NCBI GenBank assembly: GCA_026989475.1
Contig: JALSJG010000011.1
Span: forward strand, 1 to 6,634
From: Thermaceae bacterium
GTDB taxonomy: Bacteria > Deinococcota > Deinococci > Deinococcales > Marinithermaceae
Reading direction: 5' to 3'
Length of the DNA stretch: 6,634 bases
Shown: positions 1 through 5,822 of the stretch, in pieces
Numbering within the stretch: the first letter of the stretch is position 1
Layout of the letters: each line of letters opens with the position of its first letter
The notes under the pieces: generated by a model
Databases searched by the model: none
What the model was told of the DNA's origin: nothing
The model's input: the letters and a program-made list of their open reading frames with translations, nothing else
Translations under genes and position numbers: made by a program

Positions 1-962
1 GCGAACCCCACCTCGACGAGCACCGCCGGGATCCGGGCGTAGCGGAGCACGTAGAGCGGGGCCGAGTGGACCCCGCGGTCGGGGGAGCGGGCGGCCTCGC
101 TCAACCGCGCCTGGATGGTGCGGGCGAGCTGGGCGGAGAAGGCCAGGTTGGCCTGGGCGACCAGGTCTTTGAGGATCCGGCCGGTCAGGGTCTCGGTCTC
201 GCGGGTGAGCTGCTCTCCCACCTCGCCGCCGCCGTTTTCCCAGACCGCGAGCCTCTGGGCCTCGGGGTCGATCGCCCGCCCCAGGTAATAGGTCTCCACC
301 CCCGCCGCCGGGCGGGGCGCCGAGTTGACGTGGATCGAGACGAAGAGGGTCTTTTTCGCGTCGGCCATCCCGGCGCGCTTTTTGAGGTCGGCGACCTTCC
401 TCTTCCAGAGGTCCTTCTCGCCGGGGGGGGCGAGGTCGGTGTCGCGGTCGCGGGTGAGGACGACCCGGATCCCCTTTTGCTCCAGGATTCGCTTGACCCG
501 GAGGGCGACGTCGAGGGTCACCTCCTTTTCCACCACGTAGCCCACCGCCCCCGGGTCGGGCCCGCCGTGGCCGGGGTCGAGCACCACCACGGGCTTGGGG
601 GGATCGGGCCTTTTCGCCGCCGGAGCCGCGCCCTGTTTCAGGTCCACCACGAGGCGGTAGGTGCCCGGGCTTTTGCCCTCCAGCACAAACGCCCTCGCCT
701 CCACCCCCGGCGCGACCCGGAGGAGGAGCTCCTCTCCCCCCGCCACGTACTCGACGAGCTCGGGGCTCTTCACCGCGACCCGCTCGGGCGCGAGGCGGTA
801 GCCCGAGAGCCGGATCACCAGGTGCCCCCCGCGTTCCTGGATACGGTAGGTCGCGCCTTGGGGTAGGTCGAGCACGATCCGGGTAAACCCCTCGTGCAGC
901 CCCACTCGGGGGCTCGCGAGCGCCAATCCAAGGGCAAGGAGGAAGGCCAGCCACCGCCGCAT
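1..962 (-). CDS. N-acetylmuramoyl-L-alanine amidase (Amidase_3 family, secreted), 3' end outside window
   Basis: Partial gene; 320 codons are visible before it leaves the window at base 1. The product cleaves the amide bond between MurNAc and the peptide stem of peptidoglycan, outside the cytoplasmic membrane, probably in cell separation or wall turnover. Residues 1-16 look like a signal peptide (MRRW, then a Leu/Ala-rich core ending ALA before Ser17). Residues about 17-110 are a beta-rich region resembling the AMIN wall-targeting domain. Residues 124 onward are the catalytic domain: DPGHGG with zinc ligand His132, EKEVTLD with zinc ligand Glu145, SIHVNS with zinc ligand His211, GVETYYL at 221-227, and LVEVGF at 315-320 with catalytic Glu317. 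Residues about 235-295 are a charged, mostly helical insert. The ATG at 962-960 is chosen because AAGGG lies 6 bases upstream and the signal peptide starts there. It is divergent from the nuo operon and functionally unrelated to it. Family assignment is firm; the AMIN call is tentative. Confidence 0.93.
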   Translation of the reverse strand, partial: MRRWLAFLLALGLALASPRVGLHEGFTRIVLDLPQGATYRIQERGGHLVIRLSGYRLAPERVAVKSPELVEYVAGGEELLLRVAPGVEARAFVLEGKSPGTYRLVVDLKQGAAPAAKRPDPPKPVVVLDPGHGGPDPGAVGYVVEKEVTLDVALRVKRILEQKGIRVVLTRDRDTDLAPPGEKDLWKRKVADLKKRAGMADAKKTLFVSIHVNSAPRPAAGVETYYLGRAIDPEAQRLAVWENGGGEVGEQLTRETETLTGRILKDLVAQANLAFSAQLARTIQARLSEAARSPDRGVHSAPLYVLRYARIPAVLVEVGF

Positions 963-1042
963 GATGCGCCCTTCATTGTAAGGGGCAGATCGGAATCCAG
1001 TGGGCAAACGCCCCCTTCACGGATCGCTAAGATAAGCAGGGT

Positions 1043-1057
1043 GCGCCCAAAGGGCGC
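1043..1057 (+). other. GC-rich hairpin in the nuo operon leader
   Basis: A perfect inverted repeat: GCGCCC (1043-1048), loop AAA, GGGCGC (1052-1057). One T-G wobble pair (1042/1058) can extend it. It would form a compact 6-pair stem in the 5' untranslated RNA of nuoA, ending only two bases before the start of the ribosome-binding site. No T run follows on either strand, so it is not a typical intrinsic terminator. A role in mRNA stability, in translation initiation, or as a DNA operator are all possible; none is shown by the sequence. Confidence 0.4.
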
Positions 1058-1058
1058 G

Positions 1059-1068
1059 AGAAAGGGGG
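1059..1068 (+). promoter_or_regulatory. Ribosome binding site that fixes the GTG start of nuoA
   Basis: AGAAAGGGGG at 1059-1068 differs at one base from AGAAAGGAGG, the sequence complementary to the usual 16S rRNA 3' end. It sits 8 bases before the GTG at 1077. It decides the start of nuoA, because the reading frame stays open far upstream to an ATG at 894 that lies inside the divergent amidase gene. Confidence 0.75.
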
Positions 1069-1076
1069 CCAGCCAG

Positions 1077-1454
1077 GTGCAGTATCAAGCACAGCTCGAG
1101 GCGGCGCTGCTCGTGGCCGCCTTTGCCGTGGTGGGGGCGTTGATCGTCTACGCCACCCTCCTGCTTTCCCGCCTCCTAGTGGGAACGAGGCCCAAGACCG
1201 GCGCCAAGCTCGAGGTCTACGAATCCGGCGAGGTCACCATCGGGACCACCGAGGTCCGGGTCAGCGTCCACTACTACCTCTACGCCCTGCTCTTTCTGAT
1301 CTTCGACGTCGAGGCGGCGCTGCTCTTCCCCTGGGCGCCGGCTTTTGACAGGCTCGGCTGGCTCGGGGTCATCGAGGTCGCCGTCTTCGTCGCCATCCTG
1401 GCCGCGGGCCTCGCCTACGCCTGGCTGAGGGGGGTGCTGAAATGGGTCTATTAG
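1077..1454 (+). CDS. nuoA: NADH-quinone oxidoreductase subunit A (ND3 family)
   Basis: A 125-residue membrane subunit at the junction of the peripheral and membrane arms of complex I. It has three hydrophobic helices (about 8-32, 64-87 and 93-117). The long loop between helices 1 and 2 carries the family motif YESG (48-51), in the segment that lines the quinone cavity. Helix 2 contains the acidic motif FDVE with Asp77 and Glu79. The length matches the usual 115-145 residues. The start is the GTG at 1077: it has a well-spaced AGAAAGGGGG and the protein then begins just before helix 1, as in relatives. The open frame upstream to 894 encodes nothing NuoA-like and overlaps the amidase. It is the first gene of the operon and overlaps nuoB by 13 bases. 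Confidence 0.95.
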   Translation: MQYQAQLEAALLVAAFAVVGALIVYATLLLSRLLVGTRPKTGAKLEVYESGEVTIGTTEVRVSVHYYLYALLFLIFDVEAALLFPWAPAFDRLGWLGVIEVAVFVAILAAGLAYAWLRGVLKWVY

Positions 1455-1996
1455 GCGCGGAGGAGCGGCCCCGGAACATCATCCTGGGCACGCTCGACGA
1501 CGTGATCAACCTGGCCCGGAGCCGGAGCCTCTGGCCGCTCACCTTCGGGATCGCCTGCTGCGCCATCGAGATGATGGCCACCTGGACCCCGAAGGTGGAC
1601 GCCGACCGGCTGGGCATGTTCTTCAGAAACAGTCCTCGGCAGGCCGATCTCATGATCATCTCGGGGACGGTGAACAAGAAGATCGCGAAGCGCGTCCGGC
1701 GGCTTTACGAGCAGCTCGCTGAGCCCAAGTGGGTGGTCAGCATGGGGGCCTGCGCCAACCAGGGCGGGCCCTTCCGGCAGGGCTACTCGGTGGTCGAGGG
1801 GGTGGACAAGATCGTCCCGGTGGACGTCTACGTCCCCGGCTGTCCGCCCCGGCCGGAGGCGCTCCTGCAGGGGCTCTTGCTGCTTCGCGACAAGATCGCC
1901 GACCGTCGGCTTCGCTACAAGCGGGCCCGGGTGATCCCCACCGATTACGACGTCTTCGCGGAGCCCGGGAAGGACGGGAGGGTGCCGGTGCTATGA
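1442..1996 (+). CDS. nuoB: NADH-quinone oxidoreductase subunit B (N2 cluster subunit)
   Basis: A 184-residue peripheral subunit that holds cluster N2, the last iron-sulfur centre before quinone. The four ligands are all present: adjacent Cys39-Cys40 in ACCAIEMM, Cys104 in MGACA and Cys134 in [10 protein letters not shown]. No other cysteine occurs. [13 protein letters not shown] (63-75) is the usual family core. The C-terminal tail after about 150 is basic and then polar. The ATG at 1442 lies inside the end of nuoA and is preceded by a GAGGGGGGTG run with 5-base spacing. The stop overlaps the nuoC start (ATGA). Residues 47-60 (WTPKV...GMF) differ from the corresponding Thermus segment as I recall it, in line with the divergence seen in the other subunits. 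Function is secure. Confidence 0.97.
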   Translation: MGLLGAEERPRNIILGTLDDVINLARSRSLWPLTFGIACCAIEMMATWTPKVDADRLGMFFRNSPRQADLMIISGTVNKKIAKRVRRLYEQLAEPKWVVSMGACANQGGPFRQGYSVVEGVDKIVPVDVYVPGCPPRPEALLQGLLLLRDKIADRRLRYKRARVIPTDYDVFAEPGKDGRVPVL

Positions 1997-2478
1997 CGGA
2001 GCTCCGCTTTAAAAAGACCACCGAGTTCGACGAGGAGGTCTACGCCGTCCACCCCGAGGATTACCGGGCCCTGCTCGAGGCCTTGAAGGCCGAGGGCTTC
2101 GACTACCCCCGCTCGCTCACCGGGATGGACACCGGCTACGGCCTCCGGGTGGTGGTGCACCTTTACGGGATGGAGAGCGGCAAGAAGGCCACCGTCTACA
2201 CCGACGTCCCCTACGACGACCCGGTGGTGCCGAGCGCGACCGACCTCTGGCCGGGGCTCGAGTGGTTCGAGCGCGAGGCCTATGACCTCGTGGGGATTCG
2301 CTTTGCCGGCCACCCCGACCTCCGGCGGATCCTTCTCGAGGAGGATTGGACGATCCACCCCTTGCAAAAGCGCTACGACACCGGGGGCTACCTGCTGCCC
2401 GACTGGCAGCCCGCCCCCTGGCCCGAGACCCCGCCCTGGGAAGAACCCGAGGCGCGCGAGGAAGGGGGTGAGGCGTGA
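1993..2478 (+). CDS. nuoC: NADH-quinone oxidoreductase subunit C (30 kDa subunit)
   Basis: A 161-residue soluble subunit of the connecting module; it scaffolds NuoD and NuoB and has no redox centre. The family signature lies at about 93-125: [19 protein letters not shown], then DW and HPLQK. The usual GHPLRKDYP ending appears here as [10 protein letters not shown], a mild divergence. The tail from 135 is rich in Pro, Trp and Glu and is probably extended. The ATG at 1993 overlaps the nuoB stop by 4 bases and is preceded by GGGAGGGTG with 8-base spacing. The frame is open upstream to 1729, but that part is an out-of-frame reading of nuoB. It is a separate gene from nuoD, not a NuoCD fusion as in Escherichia coli. 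The stop overlaps the nuoD start (GTGA). Confidence 0.95.
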   Translation: MTELRFKKTTEFDEEVYAVHPEDYRALLEALKAEGFDYPRSLTGMDTGYGLRVVVHLYGMESGKKATVYTDVPYDDPVVPSATDLWPGLEWFEREAYDLVGIRFAGHPDLRRILLEEDWTIHPLQKRYDTGGYLLPDWQPAPWPETPPWEEPEAREEGGEA

Positions 2479-3605
2479 GGGGACCCACCACGATCACGCC
2501 GGTGCCCGGTCGCACCGACGAGATGATCCTCAACATGGGGCCGCAGCACCCGGCGACCCACGGCGTCTTGAAGGTGGTGCTCGGGCTCGACGGCGAGCGG
2601 ATCACCCGGGCGGTGCCCCACATCGGTTTCCTGCACCGCAACCACGAGAAGATCGAGGAGGCCCGCACCTACATCCAGATCATCACCTACACCGACCGGA
2701 TGGACTACGTCTCCGGGCTCCAAAACGAGCTCCCCTTCATCCTGGCGGTGGAGGACCTATTGGGCGTCGAGGTGCCGAAGCGGGCCCAGTACATCCGGGT
2801 GATCTTCTTCGAGCTCTACCGCATCGCCAGCCACCTGGTCTGGCTCGGCACCGGGATGCTCGACCTGGGGGCGATCACCCCCTTCCTCTACACCTTCCGG
2901 GACCGCGAGAAGATCCTCGAGATCGCCGAGAAGACCGCCGGCGCCCGGATGCTCCCCAACTACTTCACCTTCGGCGGGGTGCGCCGCGACGTTCACCCCG
3001 AGTTCTTCAAGGACGTGGCCGCCTTCCTCGACTTCTTCGAGTCCCGCCTGCCCGACTACCGCGCCCTGGTGCTCGACTCGCCGGTCTTCCAGGCGCGGGC
3101 GGTGGGGGTGGGGGTCTTGCCCAAGGAGCGGGCGATCGCCCGGGGCGCTTCCGGCCCGGTGCTCCGCGCCTCCGGCGTCGCCTACGACGTCCGGAAGGCC
3201 GAGCCCTACGACGCCTACCCCGAGCTCGAGTTCGAGGTCCCGACCCGGCCCGAGGGCGACGTCTACGCCCGCTTCTGGGTGCGGTTTCGCGAGATGGAGG
3301 AGTCGGTCAAGATCATCCGGCAGGCGCTCGAGAAGGTGCCGAAGACCGGACCCTACAAGGGCAAGGTCCCGCCCCGGATCAAGCCCAAGCCGGGGGCGCG
3401 GTACCGGGCGGTGGAGATCTCGCGGGGGCACCTCGGCGCGTACGTCGTCTCCGACGGCAGCGAGTACCCCCTCAGGATCAAGCACCGCTCGCCGAGCTTC
3501 GCCAACCTCCAGCTCATCCCCGACCTCTTCGTCGGCGCGCGCTTCGCCGACGCGATCGCGATCCTCTCGTCCCTGGACCCGGTGTTCGGGGAGGTGGACC
3601 GATGA
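2475..3605 (+). CDS. nuoD: NADH-quinone oxidoreductase subunit D (49 kDa, quinone-site subunit)
   Basis: A 376-residue subunit that, with NuoB, forms the quinone-reduction site. Residues that position the quinone headgroup in the Thermus enzyme are kept: His29 in GPQHPATHG (Thermus His38), Tyr78 in RMDY (Tyr87) and Asp130 in MLDLGA (Asp139). LRASGVAYDVRK (230-241) and the C-terminal SLDPVFGEVDR are typical. There is no cysteine at all, so the nickel-binding CxxC pairs of the related [NiFe]-hydrogenase large subunits are absent; this is a quinone-reducing subunit, not a hydrogenase. The GTG at 2475 overlaps the nuoC stop and follows AAGGGGG. The N-terminus is shorter than in Thermus, and the stretch at about 288-318 lacks some 20 residues usual in 14-subunit enzymes. 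The gene is followed directly by nuoH (ATGA overlap) with no nuoE, nuoF or nuoG. Confidence 0.96.
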   Translation: MRGPTTITPVPGRTDEMILNMGPQHPATHGVLKVVLGLDGERITRAVPHIGFLHRNHEKIEEARTYIQIITYTDRMDYVSGLQNELPFILAVEDLLGVEVPKRAQYIRVIFFELYRIASHLVWLGTGMLDLGAITPFLYTFRDREKILEIAEKTAGARMLPNYFTFGGVRRDVHPEFFKDVAAFLDFFESRLPDYRALVLDSPVFQARAVGVGVLPKERAIARGASGPVLRASGVAYDVRKAEPYDAYPELEFEVPTRPEGDVYARFWVRFREMEESVKIIRQALEKVPKTGPYKGKVPPRIKPKPGARYRAVEISRGHLGAYVVSDGSEYPLRIKHRSPSFANLQLIPDLFVGARFADAIAILSSLDPVFGEVDR

Positions 3606-4786
3606 GCCGGATGCCACTTTCCACCGAGCGGAGGGTGTATCCCAGGCGGGTGGGGTACGATCCGACGCGCCCGCGGCCTGGGCTCGAGCGCACCGCCTAC
3701 GCGCTCTTTTTCACGGCGCTTTGGGTGATGGTGGTGCTCGCCTACGGGGTGGTGCCCAGCGTCTTCCGCCACTACGGCTGGATGAAGACCCCCCTGGGCT
3801 TTGCCGCCTTCGCCGCCATTGAGGCGGTGCTCGCCTTCCTCCTGGCCTCGCTGGTGGCGCTCATCCTGATCGTGGTGCTCCGGAAGTATCTGGGGAAGGT
3901 GCAGGAGCGGGTCGGCCCCATGCACTACGGCCCTGCCGGGGCCTTCCAGACCGTCTTCGACGCGCTCAAGCTCCTCGCCAAGGAGGATTTCGCGCCAAAG
4001 CGGGCCGACTGGCTGATCTTCCGGCTGGCCCCGGCGATCGTCTTCGTGAGCGCGTTCCTCTTGATGGTGGCGATCCCGGTGGCCCCGGGATGGTTGATCG
4101 CCGATCTCGACGTCGGGCTCCTTTACATCGTGGCGGTGAGCACGCTCGGGGCCTACGGGGTGGTGCTCGGGGGGCTTTCCCAGGGCAACAAGTGGGGGCT
4201 GCTCGGCGCCTTCCGCGCCGGTGCCCAGCTGGTTTCCTACGAGGTGCCGCTCGCCATCGCCCTGCTTTCGGTCGGCGTCTTTGCCGGCTCGCTCCGCTTC
4301 ACCGAGATCGTCGAGCAGCAGTACGGGCTGTGGAACGTGGTGCCGCTTTTCCTCTCCTTCGTCGTCTACCTGGTGGCGAGCATCGCCGAGCTCAAGTCCA
4401 CCCCCTTCGACCTGCCCGAGGCCGAGAGCGAGATCATCGCCGGCTACAACACCGAGTACTCGGGGATGAGCTTCGCCTTCTTCTTCCTCGCCGAGTTCGT
4501 GGAGCTCTTCCTGCTGCCCGGGTTCATGGTGCTGCTCTTTTTCGGCGGCTGGCACGGGCCGCTTTTCGGGCTCGACCCCCAAAGCTTCGCCGCCGGACTC
4601 CTCCAGAGCCTTTACTTCCTCGTCAAGGTGGCGGTCTGGATCTGGATCTTCCTCTGGATCCGGGCCACCCTGCCGCGTTTCCGGGACGACCAGCTCATGG
4701 ACCTGGCCTGGAAGGGGCTCTTGCCGCTTAGCCTGGCGGGCCTCATGGTGGCCGCGCTGCTTCGCATCTTCCTGGAGGTGGTATGA
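3602..4786 (+). CDS. nuoH: NADH-quinone oxidoreductase subunit H (ND1 family), with N-terminal extension
   Basis: A 394-residue membrane subunit that joins the quinone cavity to the proton-pumping arm. It is longer than the usual 325-365 residues. After a basic N-terminus (1-30) there is an extra hydrophobic helix at about 31-53; the family's normal first helix follows at about 68-93. Conserved parts are QERVGP (101-106), FDALK (119-123), SYEV (212-215), and the cytoplasmic loop AELKSTPFDLPEAESEI (262-278) that carries the acidic residues coupling quinone reduction to pumping. NTEYS (283-287) and AEF (297-299) follow. At the end of the normal first helix the conserved Glu-Arg is Leu93-Arg94. 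The ATG at 3602 overlaps the nuoD stop and follows GGGGAGGTG by 5 bases, which supports the long form; Met61 (base 3782) lacks a comparable site. The stop overlaps the nuoI start. Confidence 0.95.
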   Translation: MSRMPLSTERRVYPRRVGYDPTRPRPGLERTAYALFFTALWVMVVLAYGVVPSVFRHYGWMKTPLGFAAFAAIEAVLAFLLASLVALILIVVLRKYLGKVQERVGPMHYGPAGAFQTVFDALKLLAKEDFAPKRADWLIFRLAPAIVFVSAFLLMVAIPVAPGWLIADLDVGLLYIVAVSTLGAYGVVLGGLSQGNKWGLLGAFRAGAQLVSYEVPLAIALLSVGVFAGSLRFTEIVEQQYGLWNVVPLFLSFVVYLVASIAELKSTPFDLPEAESEIIAGYNTEYSGMSFAFFFLAEFVELFLLPGFMVLLFFGGWHGPLFGLDPQSFAAGLLQSLYFLVKVAVWIWIFLWIRATLPRFRDDQLMDLAWKGLLPLSLAGLMVAALLRIFLEVV

Positions 4787-5355
4787 GCCTGTTCGCCGAG
4801 GTATGGGAAGCGGTCAAGGCGGTGGCGACGGGGCTTGAGACCGTCCATAAAAGGGTGCGGCAGCCCCCGGCCACCGAGTTTTACCCCTACAAGAAGCCCG
4901 AGATCCCGCCGGTCAGCGTGCAGTTCCTCGCGCTGATCCAGAACGAGGACGGCAGCGATCGCTGCGTCGCCTGCTTGCAGTGCGAGCGGGTCTGCCCCAG
5001 CCAGGTGATCACCATCGAGCGCAAGCGCAACCCCGAGGGGAAGGGGTTTGTGCTCGAGCGCTTCGACCTCGATTTCGTGAACTGCATGTACTGCGCCAAC
5101 TGCGTCGAGGCCTGCCCGGTCTCGGCGATCGTCACCGTGGGCGCGTTCGAGCACGCGGTCTACGATGTCAACCTGCTCAAGGCGGACAAGGCCTACCTCG
5201 ATCACCTCGGGCGCGAGGCCAAGATCTGGTACAGCCCCAAGTTCGGCGTGGAGATGCGGACCCCCGAGGGCAAGATCGTGAAGGCCCCGCCCGAGATGCA
5301 GCCCGGGGGCCTCGCCGAGCTCCTCAAGGAGGCGGAAGGGGGCGAGGGGGCATGA
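4783..5355 (+). CDS. nuoI: NADH-quinone oxidoreductase subunit I (2x[4Fe-4S] ferredoxin-like)
   Basis: A 190-residue peripheral subunit that passes electrons to NuoB through clusters N6a and N6b. Two Cx2Cx2Cx3CP motifs are intact: Cys61, 64, 67, 71 and Cys101, 104, 107, 111. In this fold each cluster takes three cysteines from one motif and one from the other. The N-terminal 20 residues are amphipathic, consistent with the membrane-surface helix of the family. The segment before the first motif (about 41-60) lacks the Arg-Gly-His-like stretch common in NuoI. The tail after 142 is charged and Glu-rich. In an operon without the NADH module, NuoI would be the outermost electron carrier and so a plausible docking point for an electron donor; that is inference. 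The ATG at 4783 overlaps the nuoH stop, with GGAGG just upstream. The stop overlaps the nuoJ start. Confidence 0.96.
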   Translation: MSLFAEVWEAVKAVATGLETVHKRVRQPPATEFYPYKKPEIPPVSVQFLALIQNEDGSDRCVACLQCERVCPSQVITIERKRNPEGKGFVLERFDLDFVNCMYCANCVEACPVSAIVTVGAFEHAVYDVNLLKADKAYLDHLGREAKIWYSPKFGVEMRTPEGKIVKAPPEMQPGGLAELLKEAEGGEGA

Positions 5356-5822
5356 GCGTGCTTGGGTTTGCCGTCCTGGCCGGGCTCGTCCTCGCCGGGG
5401 CGCTGGTGGCGGTGCTCTCCGAGAACATCGTCCACGCGGCGGTGGCGCTCGCGTTTACCTTCTTCTTCGTCGCCGGGCTCTACGTGCTGCTCGGGAGCCC
5501 GCTGCTCGCGGTCATCCAGTTCGCGGTCAACGCCGCCGCCATCCCCATCCTGACCCTCTTCATCATCATGACCACGCAGAGCCGCCGGGTGCGGCCGGCC
5601 GCCGGGGTCTTCTACCTGGTGGCCGGGGTGCTGGCGGTGGTCTTCCTCGCCGGGCTCTGGGCCTACCTGGGCGCGCCCCAGGAGGCCTTCCAGCCGCTTG
5701 GCCCCGAGGGGCTCGGCGTCCGGCTCTTAACCGTGACCCTCCTGCCCTTCGAGGTGGCGTCGGTGCTGCTCTTGCTCGCCATGGTGGGCGCGGTGGTGCT
5801 GGCAAGGAGGCGGGAAGCATGA
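5352..5822 (+). CDS. nuoJ: NADH-quinone oxidoreductase subunit J (ND6 family), atypical helix 3
   Basis: A 156-residue membrane subunit between NuoA/NuoH and NuoK. Five hydrophobic helices are predicted by eye: about 4-22, 27-47, 50-75, 84-106 and 130-151. SENIVHAAVAL (23-33) matches the family's N-terminal pattern. Helix 3 normally reads IQVxVYxGAxxVLFLFVxM and carries a pi-bulge around Tyr-x-Gly. Here it reads IQFAVNAAAIPILTLFIIM, so the Tyr is Asn60, the Gly is Ala62 and a Pro follows at 65. The rest of the helix still aligns well, so this is substitution rather than damage. The start at 5352 overlaps the nuoI stop (ATGA) and follows AAGGGGG by 9 bases. The frame is open upstream to 4980, but that is an out-of-frame reading of nuoI. 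The stop overlaps the nuoK start. Identity rests on position, topology and partial motif. Confidence 0.92.
   Translation: MSVLGFAVLAGLVLAGALVAVLSENIVHAAVALAFTFFFVAGLYVLLGSPLLAVIQFAVNAAAIPILTLFIIMTTQSRRVRPAAGVFYLVAGVLAVVFLAGLWAYLGAPQEAFQPLGPEGLGVRLLTVTLLPFEVASVLLLLAMVGAVVLARRREA

Larger units (their letters stand above)
963..1076. promoter_or_regulatory. Divergent intergenic control region between the amidase and nuo operon
   Basis: This 114-base gap is the only non-coding stretch of any size here, and it must hold the promoter of the amidase and probably that of the nuo operon. It is richer in A and T than the flanking genes, for example around 1020-1040. On the plus strand TAAGAT at 1028-1033 is a possible -10 hexamer for nuoA, matching TATAAT at four of six positions, but no convincing -35 lies 16-18 bases upstream. 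On the minus strand TACAAT (980-975) resembles a -10, but a start set by it would remove the amidase ribosome-binding site. A GC hairpin lies at 1043-1057. Only the location is solid; the individual elements are weak. Confidence 0.45.

Noticed and set aside
66..866. Long plus-strand open frame (266 codons) antisense to the amidase
   Set aside because: It mirrors the codon pattern of the amidase, is rich in Gly, Ala, Arg and Asp, shows no family motif, and the minus strand carries a complete set of catalytic residues.
975..980. TACAAT on the minus strand as the amidase -10 element, implying a near-leaderless mRNA
   Set aside because: A start set by it would fall at about 968 and remove the AAGGG (973-969) that suits the ATG at 962. 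No good -35 is present at normal spacing, so it is kept only as a weak possibility.
1042..1058. Leader hairpin as a rho-independent terminator
   Set aside because: No T run follows on either strand, and it lies between two divergent gene starts, where no terminator is needed.
894..1076. Upstream start for nuoA at ATG 894
   Set aside because: It would overlap the start of the divergent amidase, add about 60 polar residues not seen in NuoA, and ignore the well-placed AGAAAGGGGG before the GTG at 1077.
2282..3601. Upstream extension of the nuoH frame to an ATG at 2282
   Set aside because: The added part is an Arg/Pro/Ala-rich out-of-frame reading of nuoC and nuoD; the ATG at 3602 has a strong ribosome-binding site and normal coupling.
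2475..3605. nuoD as a membrane-bound [NiFe]-hydrogenase large subunit
   Set aside because: The protein has no cysteine, so the nickel ligands are absent, and the quinone-site His, Tyr and Asp are present.
4139..4144. Thr in NuoH (residue 181) where Thermus Nqo8 has Glu130
   Set aside because: Escherichia coli and human homologues also lack an acid at this position, so it is not a meaningful loss.
2757..4582. Long minus-strand open frames opposite nuoD and nuoH (286 and 409 codons)
   Set aside because: High GC with strong third-position bias keeps antisense frames open. The predicted proteins are low-complexity His/Glu/Gly/Arg-rich and lack recognisable domains.
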